Shown here piece by piece: positions 9,184 to 21,960 of a stretch of DNA of 64,000 bases. This DNA is from Isoetes taiwanensis (taxonomy: Eukaryota > Streptophyta > Lycopodiopsida > Isoetales > Isoetaceae), in contig JAJEKV010000057.1 in the NCBI GenBank assembly GCA_021234155.1, positions 6,963,702 to 7,027,701 on the forward strand, written 5' to 3'. The position numbers and the translations under genes were made by a program. Numbering within the stretch: the first letter of the stretch is position 1; the number at the start of each line of letters is the position of its first letter. Under the pieces are notes generated by a model, which was not told where the DNA came from, ran no database searches, and saw nothing but the letters and a program-made list of their open reading frames with translations.

Positions 9184-11249
9184 CTAGTAATGGTACCTGC
9201 ACTTTGCCGGGCATAAATTAGAAACTTTTTAATTTCTTTCTTTTTTATTCTCCTTTTTTTCTAACCCCTTTCTCCCTCCCTTTTACCTTCTCCCTTTCCC
9301 CCTTTCCCCTTTTTTCTTCTTTTCTCTTACTCACTTTTCTCCTCTTCCTTTTTTATCTTTTCCCTCGCTTCTTCCCATTTTTCCACTACTTCTTTCTCTC
9401 CCTTTCCTTTTTCCCCTCTTCCTCTTTCCTCCTTTTCCCTTTTCTCTTCCCCGCTTCTCTATGCATTTTTTCTGCTCTCTTTTGCTTACCTTTCATGTGC
9501 CCTTTTCTTCCTTTCCCCACCCTCTTCCTCTCTCTTTGATCACGTGTCTTTCCCCATCTCTTTCCCATTTCTCCTCTTTCCCTCATGCTCTTTTTGCTTT
9601 TCCTTTCTCCTTTTTCCTTCCGCTTTCCCTTTTCCTCTTTCAACTTTTCATTCCTTTTTCATATACTTTTCCCCAACCCTTTTGCTTTTATGTATGTCTA
9701 CTTTTTCTCTTCCTTTCTTTCTCTCCTCTTTTACATTTTCCCTTTCCCGCTCTCAAGCCATATGCCTCTTTCCATTCCCTTTTCTCAACCTTTTTATGTA
9801 CCCCTTTTTCCTTTTCTTTTCCCCATCCTCTTCTCTTTTTCCCCTTTCCACTTTATCCTTTCTTGTTTCTTTTTCTTTTCTCCCTTCCTATACTCTTTTT
9901 CCCTTTCTTTTTCTATTTCCTCACCCTTCCCTCTTCCTTTTTTCTCAAGGCTCCTTTTCTCCCTTCCTCTTTTCCTTCCTATTCCTTTTGCTCCCTACTC
10001 CTTTGTCTATATTCTACTTCCCCCCACCTTTTTTCCCTTATATTTTTCCATCCTTTCCTCTCTTCCTTTTTCATGCTCTTTTGTTTCTCTCTTTTTCTCT
10101 TTCTTTTCACCCTTTCTTTTCCCCTTTTTTCACGCCCTTTCCTTTTTTCTTTTTTTCTCGCTCCCTTCTCCCAAGTTCTCTTTTTCTCCCTTTCCTCTCT
10201 TTCCTCTTTTACTTTTCTTTTTTCCTATAGACTTGCAACCTTTTTTCTTATTTTCTCCTTTACCTTTTTCTCCTTTTCTCTCACCTTTTACTTTCACCCT
10301 TTTTCCGCTTCCCTTTCCCCTACTTATTCTATTCCTTTTTCTTTTATTTTCTTTTAAACTTTCCATTTTCTCTTTTCTCCTCTTCCTTTTTCCTCTTACC
10401 TTTCTTTTATTCCTTTTCCCTTTTCCTTCCCTTTCTATATCGCTTTTTCCTTTTCCCTCCTCTCTTCCTTTTCCTTTTCCTTTTCCCTTTCATCGTTTTT
10501 CCTTTTCCCTTCCCCTCTCCTTTCTCCTCTTTTCCTTTCTATCGCTTTTTCCTTTTCCCTTCCCCTCTTTCCCTCTTTCCCTTTTCCCTTTTCCCTTTCA
10601 TCGTTTTTCCTTTTTCCTTCCCTTTTTCCTTCTTTTTTTTTCTTTTTCCTCTTTACCTTTTCCCTTTTTCTCCTTTTCCCTTTCATCATTTTTCCTCTCT
10701 TTCTTTCCTTTCTTTCCTTTTTCTTTCCTTTTCCCTTTTCTCTCTTTTCCTCTTCTATCATTTTTCCTTTCCTTCCCCTTTTCCGCTTTCCCCTTTTCCC
10801 TTTTCCCCTTTCATCATTTTTCCTTTTCCGCCCCCTTTTCTTTCCGCTTCCCTTTCCGCTTTTCTCCCTTTTCTCTCTTTCTATTTTTTTTTTTCCTTTT
10901 CCTTCCCTTTTCCTTTTTCCTTCCTTTCATCGCTTTTCCCTTTTCCCCTTTTTCCCTTTCTATCAGCTTTTCCTCTTTTCTCCTCTCCCCTTTTCCGCTT
11001 CCTTTTCCCCTTTCATCGTTTTTTCTCTTCCCCTTCCCTTCCCCTTCCCTTCTTTTCCCTTTCCATTTTCCTTTTCTCCTTTTCCCTTTTCTCTTTCTCT
11101 CTTTCTCTTTTTCTTTTCCTCTATATTAAAGCCATAGTCAAGATGAAATTTTTAGTTGAAGACACGCGACACATCATTCCCACCATTGGTCGGACCAAAT
11201 CCTCGACCGTCCATTTTAGGCGTCCATTACACAACATTATAATATAAGA
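9184..11249 (-). mobile_element. Helitron 3, non-autonomous, 2,066 bp, polypyrimidine-filled
   Basis: The minus-strand 5' end is TCTTATATTATAATGTT at 11249. The 3' end is CTAG at 9184-9187, preceded by a degraded hairpin (plus-strand about 9196-9211). It lies between A (9183) and T (11250). Excision rejoins 'cctctataattta' to 'tttctaagtatgattgagg', matching intact units apart from one C/T difference. It belongs to the same terminal family as Helitrons 1 and 2 but chose another A-T in the unit. Nearly all its interior is the pyrimidine tract 9224-11123. There is no coding sequence. Confidence 0.88.
9224..11123. repeat. 1.9-kb polypyrimidine tract with ~60-bp minisatellite
   Basis: The plus strand is almost only C and T for about 1.9 kb. 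In 10,436-11,030 a loose minisatellite is visible: words such as 'tttcatcgtttttcc' or 'tctatcgctttttcc' return every 52-77 bp. Long uninterrupted frames rich in Phe, Ser, Leu and Pro result purely from the lack of A and G and are not genes. On the Helitron's own strand this is a purine tract, able in principle to form triplex DNA. Confidence 0.9.
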
Positions 11250-11636
11250 TTTCTAAGTATGATTGAGGTTTGATCGAGCAAGGTACATACCTCTATAGAT
11301 TTATGTCTAAATAGAATTAAGGTCTTATTGTGATCGGCTGCAAACGCAGCGCTGTGCTACAACTAAAAGTTTCCTCATCAAGCAAGGATAACCCCAAGTG
11401 GGTTTTGATTCCAGCAAAGCATCACCTCTATGAATAAGTATGTCTAAATACATCTTATTGGTTTCAACATGAAGCTGCATAACCTTATGAAGTTTGATGT
11501 AAAGTTGGAGCATTAGTTGACATGCTTACTCGTTCTAAAATATAATATAAGGCATACATATCTCCATTATATCAGTAAGAAGTTAATGAAAGTGATTCGT
11601 AATATGTGAACCCGCCAAATTACCTAAATTATTTTT

Positions 11637-13195
11637 ACACTTTAAAACCTCTGGCCATGTGTTTCTCGCATATTCTAAGTATATGCCGTATCATACCTAA
11701 GATATGCCTCAGACGCTTCTAAAACCTTTCTCGCTCCTCGTGAATTGGCGTGTCACTTCCGCTTGAGGGTCGCAGACGCTTCAATCCTGGAGTTAACCGC
11801 TGGGTTAAGACAAACGTGAGCATAAATGCCGCGGCCTGCAGCCCGCATTTGTAATACTTCCGAGCAAATATTCCTGAGCCGCATGAATGGAAGGAGGGCT
11901 TGCGCTGCTTATGAAGCTATTTTTCTGATCGCGGCTTCTCGCTCGTAGTTACATTCAATATCCTCATGCTTTTTTATTTTTTGAGTTTTAAATTACCCTT
12001 TTTTTCATATATGATATTGTATGAAGTCAGTAAATGAAATTGATGTGCAATATTTTCCCTAATGTAAAATTTGTATATTCAATATTTTATGTTCTCTCTT
12101 GTGTGTTTTTCTCAGCCGTATGAAGATCTATTACACAACAAACCACTAAGTAGCCTCGGTAGTAGCAAATCCACCCCCCTAAAGAAAGGGGTGTGTAGCT
12201 CTACGTATAGAAGGTACGCTATGCAAAAAAATTTGCTCTTCTTTTTCTTTTTACACAAAATGCTTCTTTCTTACTGCGTTTTCACATATTTTTTCATTTG
12301 GCATTCATTTCTGCTCCAAGTTCTCCATCTAGCTCTCTTTTCTAAGTCATTCTCCTTCAAGGTCAATCCCAATCGCCGATCTAAACATCTTCTTAAGTAA
12401 TGTATGTAAGCACTGCTGTGTGATGCATCTTTGCCCCCGAACACAGTTGTCCTTAATTTAAAAAAGTAGAGGCAAGGATAAAGAAAATAGCAAAACCGTG
12501 CAAAATGACATAGGCAAGGTAAAGGATGATAATCGGCAAAAGTCCCATGATGATAGGAGAGATGAATAACAATAAGGGCAAAATGTGATAGAAGATAGTA
12601 GTGGTAAGTAGTAATAAGTGGGAGCACCTCCCCTGTGACCTTCAAGTCCCAGTGTCTCATACCCCCAAGTCCCTCCCTACTCCAGCCCCGGGTAGCTCCC
12701 CTCGGGCCGAGAAGCTCCAAATAGCTTATGCGGGAGCATTGAGCTTATCCATGATCATATTGAGTTTATCCATATGAAAGCGGAGCTCCAAAGACAAGTA
12801 ACTATCCTGACGCTCTTCTCAAATTTCACCATAGCTCGTTCTCGCTCTTGTGTGGAATTATCATTCCTGCCAGATGTCTTTGTAAGATGCCAAGATCTAA
12901 ATGTTAGATATTTATGGCTCCAAAGTGCATCGTGTAAGGCAGTATAACTTCATACAATTCATGCTTTTGTAGCTAATTTGCAATGTTTTCTCTCGTTAGT
13001 GGTGAATGAAGATTTTATACTATGAGAAATGTGCTATCAGTTATAATACGATTGTATGAAATGCCAAGATTATATGCTTTGTGGATCTTACATTTAAAAA
13101 CCTCGTTTTTCATACATCACCGGCAGCTTATCCTCGCTAATGCAACACTTTGGTATTGTTATGATCTATACTCAAGTTTGAACATAGCCATCAAC
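11637..13195. repeat. 1.5-kb inserted segment, copy a
   Basis: It runs from 'ctggccatgtg' to just before 'gttggattgtattgaac', replacing most of the T tract of the host unit. It is about 1.55 kb and matches copy b. No terminal repeats or target duplication can be fixed at the blurred edges. Minus-strand frames resembling 'MDKLNMIMDKLN' (coiled-coil-like) occur in both copies but are interrupted here. The class is unknown; a retroelement remnant is possible. Confidence 0.65.
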
Positions 13196-13532
13196 TCGTT
13201 GGATTGTATTGAACAAAAAACAGTACTACTAGGGCGCTAATAATCGCAACTGCATTGTGTATGTAAAATGAGCTTAGTAAATCTGTGTTCTTAGATTCTT
13301 TTTGGTCCCAAATCCATTACAAGTTAGTTTATGGTTTTCTATAAAATACGCCATAGGGATAGATTTAAAGGTATGTGCTTAAATTTTTGTGGATTGTTCT
13401 ATATGCCTACTAGTTGTAAGGTTGATAAAAAATCCTTTTGAGTCACGCTTCTAGATGGTTGCCTACCACTTGTTTCTACTTAAAAGAAAACACAAACCAT
13501 CCTAGTGTCTCGTAAAACCAAACCATAGCAAT

Positions 13533-13606
13533 GACCATGTGGCCTAATGGACAAGGCACTGGCCCAGTTTGGGAGATTATGGGCTTCGAAGTCTCATCTT
13601 GCCTGC
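13533..13606 (+). pseudogene. tRNA-Arg-like pseudogene, array copy 5
   Basis: Box A ('tggcctaatggacaagg') is intact, but the anticodon arm cannot be folded and the T loop has an inserted base ('cttcgaagt'). It is a decayed copy. Confidence 0.7.
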
Positions 13607-14156
13607 TTGTTTTATGAGCCGCACGCATTACCCCCGCGAACTCGCCAAGGACATAATCAAATGCAGTTGTACCACACAACTATAGCTCTGATCTAACAAT
13701 GATGTTGACTTAAGGTTTATTGATTGCTTCTAAACCCTCTATAATTTATTATTTCTAAGTATGATTGAGGTTTGATCGAAAAGGCATAATCCTCTATAGA
13801 TTTGGCGTCTAAATAGAATTAAGGTCTTACTGGCAGACGGACAAAGAATCGGTAGTTGTGCTACGTTCGCGCTTCTATCAAGCAAGGATAACGCCTCTTA
13901 AGGTTTGATCGAAAGCAAAGCATCACCCTCTATGAATATATGTCTAAACACATTCAAGGTCGTCAACATGAAGCCAAGATAACCTTGCTGAAGTTTGATA
14001 AAGGCTGGAGCATTAGTTGATTTTTACATGTTGCTTACTTGGTTCTAAAATAATGTTATAAGGCATATATATTCCCATTATATCGACGGCAAAGTACGAA
14101 AGTGATTCAGAATATGAACCTCGCCAAATTACTAAATTACTTCTTTTTCTTTTTTA

Positions 14157-15680
14157 AGGTTCTCAGGGGCAAACCCTGGCCATGTGGGTTTCTCGCATAT
14201 TCTAAGTATATACGTATCATACTCTGATATGCCTCGCGGATCGCCTCAAAACCTTCTGCCTCCCCTCAGAATTGGCGTCACCTCGCCAGGGTCGCAGACG
14301 CTTGAACCTGATAATCGGGCTAAGACAAACAGAGACAGGGCTTATGGCCTAGTCAGCGATTTTGTAATGCTTCGAGCAAAATAAGCCCCGAGCGCATGAA
14401 CGGAAGGAGGGCTTGCAAGCGTATTATGAAGCTATTTTTCTTGATCGTGTTTCGCTCTCGTAGTTACATTCAATGATCCTTATGCTTTTGCGCATTTTGA
14501 GTTTTAAACACTTTTTCATATATGATATTGTATGAAGTTTTGAAATGAAATTGTGATGTGCAATATTTTCCTCAATACAAAAATTTGCATATTCAATATT
14601 TTATGTTCTCTCTTATGTTTTCTCTATGAAGATCTAATAATAACAAACCACTCTGCGGTACTGTAGCAAATCCACCCCCAAAGAAAGGTACTCCACAGTA
14701 GAAGGTACGCTATGCAAAATTTGGGTTTTTCTTTTACACAAAATGCTTTTGATCAAGGCTCACATATTTTTTCATTTGGTATTCATTTGCTCCAAGTTCC
14801 ATCTAGCTCTTTCTAAGTCATCTCCTTCCAAGGTCGTAATCCAATCCGCCGATCTAAACATCTTCAATGTATGCGCCATCCTGTGATGTATCTTGGCCCC
14901 AACACAAAGGTCCCGTACTAAAAGCGCAGAGGCAAGGATAAAGAAAAATAGCAAAATCGTGCAAAATGACATAGGCAAGGTAGCGATGATAACGTTGAAA
15001 ACCCCATGATGATAGAGAGACATCAACAATAAGGCAAATGAGTAGGGAAGATAGTAGTGGTGCTAGCACAAGTGGAGCCTCCCCAGACCTTCAAAACCCG
15101 TGTCTCCCTCAAGCTCCTCCTACCTAGCCCCCTCAGAGGCTCCCCACGTGAGAAGCTCCAGCTGCTGCATGAGCAAGGTATTGAGCTTATCCATGATCAT
15201 ATTGAGCTTATCCATGATAGAAATGAGCTCTAAAGACAAGTAACTATCCGACGCTCTTCTCAACAAATTCCCCCAATCGTTAGTTTGAAATTTCTTGCTC
15301 TTGTGTGAATTATCATTTCCTTCAGCTAGAGTGTTCCTTTTGTAAGATGCCAAGATCTAAATGTTAGATATTTATAGCTCCAAAGGCGTATTCGTATGGC
15401 ATAACTTTGCCAACTACGCTTTTTGTAGCCATAATGTTTTCTCTTAGTGGTGAATGAAGATTTTTTTATACTTATGAGAAATGTGTTAATAGTTATAATA
15501 TTGCATTGTATGAAATGCTAAGATTATATATGCTTGTGATCTTACATTTAAAACTCTTGTTTCTATACATCACTGCAGCTTATCCTCGCTTTATGCAAAA
15601 TTTACTCTCTTTCGTATTAAGTATATCTATACTCAAGTTTGAAATATTATTCCAACCAAACCTAATCACCCATCCCAACG
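14157..15680. repeat. 1.5-kb inserted segment, copy b
   Basis: It is the second copy of the segment at 11,637, beginning after the T tract and ending before 'caccgcaatctctactagg'. It shares with copy a the words 'ctcgcatattctaagtatat', 'ggaaggagggcttgc' and 'gaagctatttttc', and the paired 'gagcttatccatgat'. A 77-codon minus-strand frame (15,353-15,120) contains MDKLNMIMDKLN and a short leucine-rich tail, possibly the end of an old gag-like or unknown protein. Confidence 0.65.
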
Positions 15681-15971
15681 TCCACCGCAATCTCTACTAG
15701 GCATATGTAAATGAGCTTGTAAATCTTGTGTTCTTAGATTCCTTTGTCCCAAATCCATTACAAGTTAGTTTATGGTTTTCTATAAAATACGCCTATAGGG
15801 ATAGATTTAGCGTGATAAGGAATTTTGTGGGATTGTTCTCATATACGCTACTGTAAGGTTGATAAAAAAAATCCTTTTTGAGTCGTGTTTAGATGGTTGC
15901 CTACCATTCTTGTTTCTTACTTAAAGGAAACACAAACCATCCTAGCTCTCGTGTGAAAATTCTAAATATAG

Positions 15972-16052
15972 TACCACTATGTGGCCTACATCGGACAAGG
16001 CGCCAGTCCGTGAGAGTGAGAGATTATGGGTTCGAAATCCCATCTTGGCTGG
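15972..16052 (+). pseudogene. tRNA-Arg-like pseudogene, array copy 6
   Basis: It is recognisable from 'gtggcctacatcggacaagg' and 'gggttcgaaatccc', but it is lengthened by insertions in the D, anticodon and T arms and cannot form a standard cloverleaf. Confidence 0.65.
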
Positions 16053-16475
16053 TTTGTTTATGAGCCGCGGGTCGACACTTCATATGAATCGTCAAGGACA
16101 TAATCAGAGTTTGATTGAAAGCAATGATAAATTTAAGGTTTGATTGATTAAGATGTAAACCTCTTATACCTCTATTTCTAAGTATGATCGAGGTTTGATC
16201 GAAAGCAAGGTACATCCTCTATAGATTTATGTCTAAATAGAATTAAGGTCTTATTGCGTGATCGACAAAGAATCAGAAAGTTTTGCTACAACTAAAGTTT
16301 CATCAAGCAAGGATAACCCTCTAAGGTTGATCGGTATAAAAGCATAACCCTCTATGAATATATGTCTAAATATCGCTCAAGGTTGATCAACATGAAGCAT
16401 GGCATAACCTTATATGAAGTTTGACTGCTTGGAGCATTAGTTGATTTTTAAGCATGTTGCCGTTTGGTTCTAAAA

Positions 16476-19400
16476 TCCTATATTATAATGTTTTGCTGTA
16501 ATTTTGATCCACTCTAGATCGACTACCAACCACAAATAACTTAACAAGATCTAACTATCTCGCATTAGCTTCTAGATCCTCGAATATCCGTGCTGCTTCC
16601 AGCTATTCCTTTGTCTTCTTACTGGAAGAAGGTCGTTCACCCCTTTCCGCCGCCCATCTGGGTTACAGAGAGGCCGTGAGCCGCCCTCCTTTCCAGACGC
16701 TTCCTTCTAGCCAATGGACGCAGTAAAGGATTCAGACTCACGCCTTTTGCTATCTTGACCACTATATCGACAAATGAGTTATTTGGAGATTATAGAGGAC
16801 AACACAAATCTAGGGCTCCTACGATGTGCATCCACAGAGGTGAATCCCGCCAGCTTTGCTCGCCCAAGTATCACCAAGATCTTAATGAACCAAAGGTTAG
16901 GTAAGGCACTCTAGTCGCGATCGCTTTCTTCATTTTATGATGTTTCAAGCAATTGCATTTTATGATATAACATCGGAAAGCAAGACCGCTACTACAACTC
17001 TGAAAAGTAGTGGATGTAGAACAAAGTCAAGATTTAAAACTACCATCGGTTCACACCATCATGCCCGCATCCATTACGCGGTATTGTTCAAGAGATCTTG
17101 ATCAAACCCGGTAAAAGATCTTCGAGCGCGTTGAGCTTCGAGAAATTTTTCGAATCGATCTTCATCTTGATTATCAAGGTATTTTCCCAAATTATCCGAC
17201 CGCAAAACATGTCTCTGTGCATTATAATTTTCTTATTTTGAAGAGAACTGCATGGGAGCTAAGCAATGCAACATGTATTATTCATTGTTATTGGTTTATT
17301 TGCTCAACGACATGGGAGTTCAGGTATACCAAAGACACGCCTTTCAATACGTCGCTCGAGCTATGAAGCCGCCAAGACACTACAGGCAAGGTTTCAAATA
17401 CTCAGGCCTTGGACAAAGAAGTGCTTCTCAAATTTTATCACACCCCCATTCTTAAGGCGAATAAAAGATTGAGCAGATGTAGAATCAAGTGTACACTTTC
17501 AATACCTTCTAAAGTGTACAAATGTATTACCCATGTCACTTTAGCCCAACCGCCAAGAAACCAAAGAAAAGTTTCCTAAGCTAACAGCTCTGCCAATGCG
17601 ACAGATGAAGGGATGATCTCAGATATTGATGCAAAGCCAGCCAGCCTTTGCACCTACATTTTAATCGCGATAAATAATGGATTCCAACAAGGTGGGATTC
17701 CACGCAGATTCTGCTACTGAAATATGGCCCGCTACTGAAATATGTTTCGACATATGTGCCACTTCATTTCAAGTAAGATCATGACTTGCTTTGCTATATT
17801 TTGTTTTGAATCAATCGCTTTTCTACGTAAGTCATTTTGACACTCTTAGCGCTCAAATTTCTTTTTATCCTTCAGTATTATTGTTCACAAATGTGCTCTT
17901 TCTCAACAAACAAATTTATACCGCTGCTATTTTCGCCCTTTCCAAATACTTTTTGCTGCTCACACCAGCATGCCGGTATGAGAGTGATTTTCAGAGTGCA
18001 TGGGGACTTTTCGTAATCCGTTGCCGGAAACTGAACATGCTAGGAACATTGATTCAGAGGGGAGTCCAACCCGATGATATGTTTCCGCAAATTTTATGTT
18101 CTATAATATAGTAGCCAAAGATCTTTATTCTCAAGTTACTTTAGCAGCCGTGGTTATGCTTATAACATCCTCACCTTAATTATAAATAGAAGCTCATGCC
18201 TAAGCTTCTAATAAGGGTGAACCCTTCACCTTAAAACCTCATCAAACCCCTCAAAGTTTCATTCTCGCCAGTTTCTAAGTCTTAATGTACTTTTATTTAT
18301 TTCCCACATATCATCAAAGTTATACACACGAATTTTAATTTTCAATAAGTTTTCTGCTTCATCCAAGACATTGGTTCAACAATACCACACTCTATGGTTA
18401 TTACTTCCAAAGATTTTTAAATTTCAATCTACATCAACATTTGTAGTAATTTGATCATTGTGGACTCACAAATTGAGGTACAAATAATAATATATCAAAC
18501 TTCGCCCTACTTTTAGGTACTAATACATCCAATATTAGTATTACATATCAAGGCCACGCTGTTGAACTGCAACTCACGGTGAGCCTGTTAAGGATTTGCC
18601 ATCTTTTAGGTCTTAATATGCCCTAAGTTAAGTCCTACTAACAAAAAAGTGGAAGTCACTTAATCCAACAAATAAATAATATGTTCAATATGATTAAATT
18701 ATAAGGAAAGGAACTAGCGCTTCATTTGCAGCTTGGTTTATTGAGACTTCAAACCTTGTTAAATATACCTCTTAAATTAAAAGCAACATCCTTCTAGATG
18801 TGATTCGCTAGAAACAAACTGCTTCCGTGGAAAGAGATTGGGTAGGTTCCAAAAATAGAGATTAATTTCAACGATCCAAATACCGCCATGTTGATATGAA
18901 ACACCCCCAATAAAAAGCTTGTTCATTTCTATTCTCTTATCCCCTATATATAATGTTATTGTGTAAGTGTTGGACTCAAATTTCTAATTTATGCCTGTAT
19001 TTGATCAAATCAATGGAGTATTTACGCTCTGGAACGTAGGTGAGGATTGATTGCCTACTGGGGACATCAAGATCTAAGATAAAAAGAGTGTATCGCGTTC
19101 TATTAAGGTTTTTGTTTCTGCATTAGAAAGGTAGGATGTGTTCATGGAGCAGTTTGGCATTAATGGCATTTTTCAGTTTAATGTTTTTATGTGAATTTCA
19201 TAGTTTTGCAATTTACCTCACGTTCTTTTACAAGGCGGCGAGGCCGAAGAAAAGACTCTAAATATGAAGTTAGTATATCCAAAGGTACAAATATAAAGAT
19301 TATGGCTTTTAAGCAATCTTCTTCTCAGTAAAATGAATACAAGTGAAAACCTTAATTGGGCTTCTTCATTTTTTGTCTATAGAAACGTAAAGATCGGCTT

Positions 19401-21960
19401 TAACAACAAATGGAGATCCACTCTACCGTGCGCGAAAGCCAATTACGATAACACCCAAAAAGCGTACCGGGAAGATGGTCGCATCAGATTGGTTGTTCGT
19501 CCCATTGGAAATGGTAGTGGCATTCCACGAATTTTCAAAATGCGAAACTCCTCAAGTATCTGCGGAATGGAAGTTCCTAAGTAATATTTTTTTGGCTCTT
19601 TGCCCCAAACCATTTCAGGCTTATTGTTATTCTTATGTTTATCAGGTTCAGTGAACTCTGGTGAGCAAATTCATCAAACCATCGGGTAGAAGTCTACCCA
19701 AAATCCCAGATGGCGAATCTTTGTTCCCGCCTCTACAAAATGCGATACGATTCGATTTGCTGTTTTGAAATCACGTTAGTTTCCTGGACCAAAGATCTTA
19801 AAGAAAATGAAGTTTTGTATACTTAAAACCGCAAGCCTTGAAGATATTCAAAAGATTGGATAAAATATTCCGAGAGGTAAGAAGAATGCGTGCATAATCG
19901 AGTATGTTAAATGGATGTATGGTTGCTATTATGTATATCGCTACATTGTCATAAGGCCTTATAGATGGTCATAATGGCATCGCAATGAAATGGCACCACA
20001 ATCAAATGAACATCCTACGGTCCTGCTTGTTTTTGTGGATGTTTTGGATGATCTCACAAAATATAGGTTTGCCATCTTTCAAAGATATTGTGTTCATCAT
20101 GCCAAAATTGCCGATTTTTGCTAATGTCGTACGCGCCGTAACTTTTAACCTTTTGGAAGTGGATATCTTTATTATAAAAAGGCGTAGTGTTGCAAAGAGA
20201 GTGTTGCAATAAACCACCGAATAATCATCATAAGCTAAAACAAAGGTACACAATGTTATTACATTCTTATAGTACCTAGAGGATATTGGTTATTTTACAC
20301 AGATAACTGGAGTAGCTGGAAAAAAAGAGAAACTTGGAAAGCTCTCGCGGGATTTGCCTCGGGGCGGGATTGTTCTACGTAGGAAGTATACATAAAATGC
20401 GCTAAATGGAGTACGCTTAAATGGGAGTAATTTCGCAAATAAAATGAAAGACGGAACAAGCTTAATCCTTTTTAAGAATTGGCAAGCTCGACATCCCGGG
20501 GAAAAAGTCCAGATAGTCTTTCTAGATGCCCATGATGGCATTACAGTCATCCTTCCAAGTACTGCCAAATGCAAACAATGGAAATGACAAATACCAAATG
20601 AATGGAAGGTTCAAAACAATAGCAAAGCATACCTAAGATATTTGCTTAGGGTTAATATGCAAGGTATCCATTAAGGTTTATGAAAAGAATATTTAACATC
20701 AAATATTGTGTGCACATGAACTCAAGTTTAAACACTGTAGATGTTGTATTTTTACTTATATCAAGGGAGATGGATCTAGCGCCAAGTGCAACTTCTTCTT
20801 ATACATCTGGCCCTATAGCATCAAGCAAGGAATAGAAAAGAAAACATATCAACAAAGGTATCCTCGCTAAAGTGAAAGCACAAGATCAAATCAATTTTGT
20901 GCTTGCATTCTGGCATCAAATCAATAAATGTATTGTGAGTCAATGCAACTTAACACAATATACTTATTCCTAGAGCATCAAGCAAGGAATAGAAAAGAAA
21001 CATATCAAATAAAAGGCATCCCTAAAGAGCATCAAGTATCAAATCAATTTTGTGCTTTGACTCAAGCATCAAACCCAATGGGTTGTGCTTCTGGGGGAGG
21101 TGGGTGTTGTGAGAAGATATGAAATCGCTGTGAGATATTTTCCTCCCTTAAATGCCCTAAGTTATAGCTCTTAAAGCCCAGGAACACGGGGTTGGATACA
21201 AAAGTTGGCTTATTACTACACGCTTTTGTCATTTCAAACCCCAAAACATTTACAAAGTTCTAAACTTGACTCCTCAAAGAACGTCAGTACGCTACTAGTA
21301 CATCATTAACATTGCTCCTACAAAGTAATGGACTCCAAAGAAACGCCTCGACAAAGAAGACGTAAGGCAAGTTGGTCATTCTAGAAAACTCAATGGTTTA
21401 TATATTTACGTAACATATGATGTAATCTGACAAATGACTTGAAATATAAAGATATACCCTAATGGTCTATATATGCTCAATTGTATATTGACAACTTCAT
21501 GGCGCCCTACATTGTGCTAAAGAATCAACACATGCCCCTACATAAATCACGAGTCAATATTGACATAATAACCTAATGTGATACCCATATACAAAACATA
21601 CTGCATCGCCTCAACACATGCAATTGCTATTCCCTAGACTAACATTCTTACTTGAACATACGTAACCGCTTATTTCCTACATCATCAATACCGTTAAATA
21701 AATAATCTCTTTATATTGTCTCAACTAAAGTGATCCAATCTGGCCAGACATTTGATGTCGCATCCCATGGCCAAAGTTTTCATGCAGGCTTGCATCATAG
21801 TTTTAGGTGTGTGTACAAACCCAAATATTGTTGGGCTTTACTTGGACACCAGATCTATACATACATATGCAACTAATGCACTTCTTATTAGGCCAAAAAC
21901 ATTTAGGATGCTCCAACTTATACCAAAGAACGCCAAGTAACCTTTACTAGTATAATATAA
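16476..21960 (+). mobile_element. Helitron 4, 5,485 bp, plus strand
   Basis: It starts TCCTATATTATAATGTT at 16476 after A (16475) and ends CTAG at 21957-21960 before T (21961). Excision restores 'ttctaaaatataatataagg' of the array unit, as in blocks I and II. The 3' subterminal hairpin is not obvious, unlike Helitrons 1-3. No Rep or helicase motif is visible, so it looks non-autonomous. Short frames with plausible splice sites occur near 19,230-19,650 and 20,300-20,580 (minus-strand frames excluded), for example a piece ending VQIVFLDAHDGITVILPS near 20,560. I recognise none of them. The rest appears non-coding. Confidence 0.85.
20816..21085. repeat. ~155-bp imperfect tandem duplication in Helitron 4
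   Basis: 'gcatcaagcaaggaatagaa' and, further on, 'tcaaatcaattttgtgctt' occur first at about 20,818-20,906 and again at about 20,976-21,058. The offset is roughly 155 bp. The internal spacing differs slightly between copies. Confidence 0.75.

Larger units (their letters stand above)
11250..16475 (+). repeat. tRNA-bearing tandem repeat, block IV, with ~2.45-kb higher-order period
   Basis: The word 'taagtatgat.gaggtttgatcga' recurs at about 11254, 13755 and 16181, so here the unit is about 2.45-2.5 kb. Each unit is the normal 980-bp repeat with a segment of about 1.5 kb lodged in the T-rich tract (about 11,637-13,195 and 14,157-15,680). Copies are more diverged than in blocks I-III, with many short indels. 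The block ends at Helitron 4. Confidence 0.8.

Noticed and set aside
9461-11129. Long plus-strand open frames of 298, 228 and 514 codons
   Set aside because: They overlap in different frames within a C/T-only tract, which rarely yields stop codons. The products are Phe/Ser/Leu/Pro strings with no domain.
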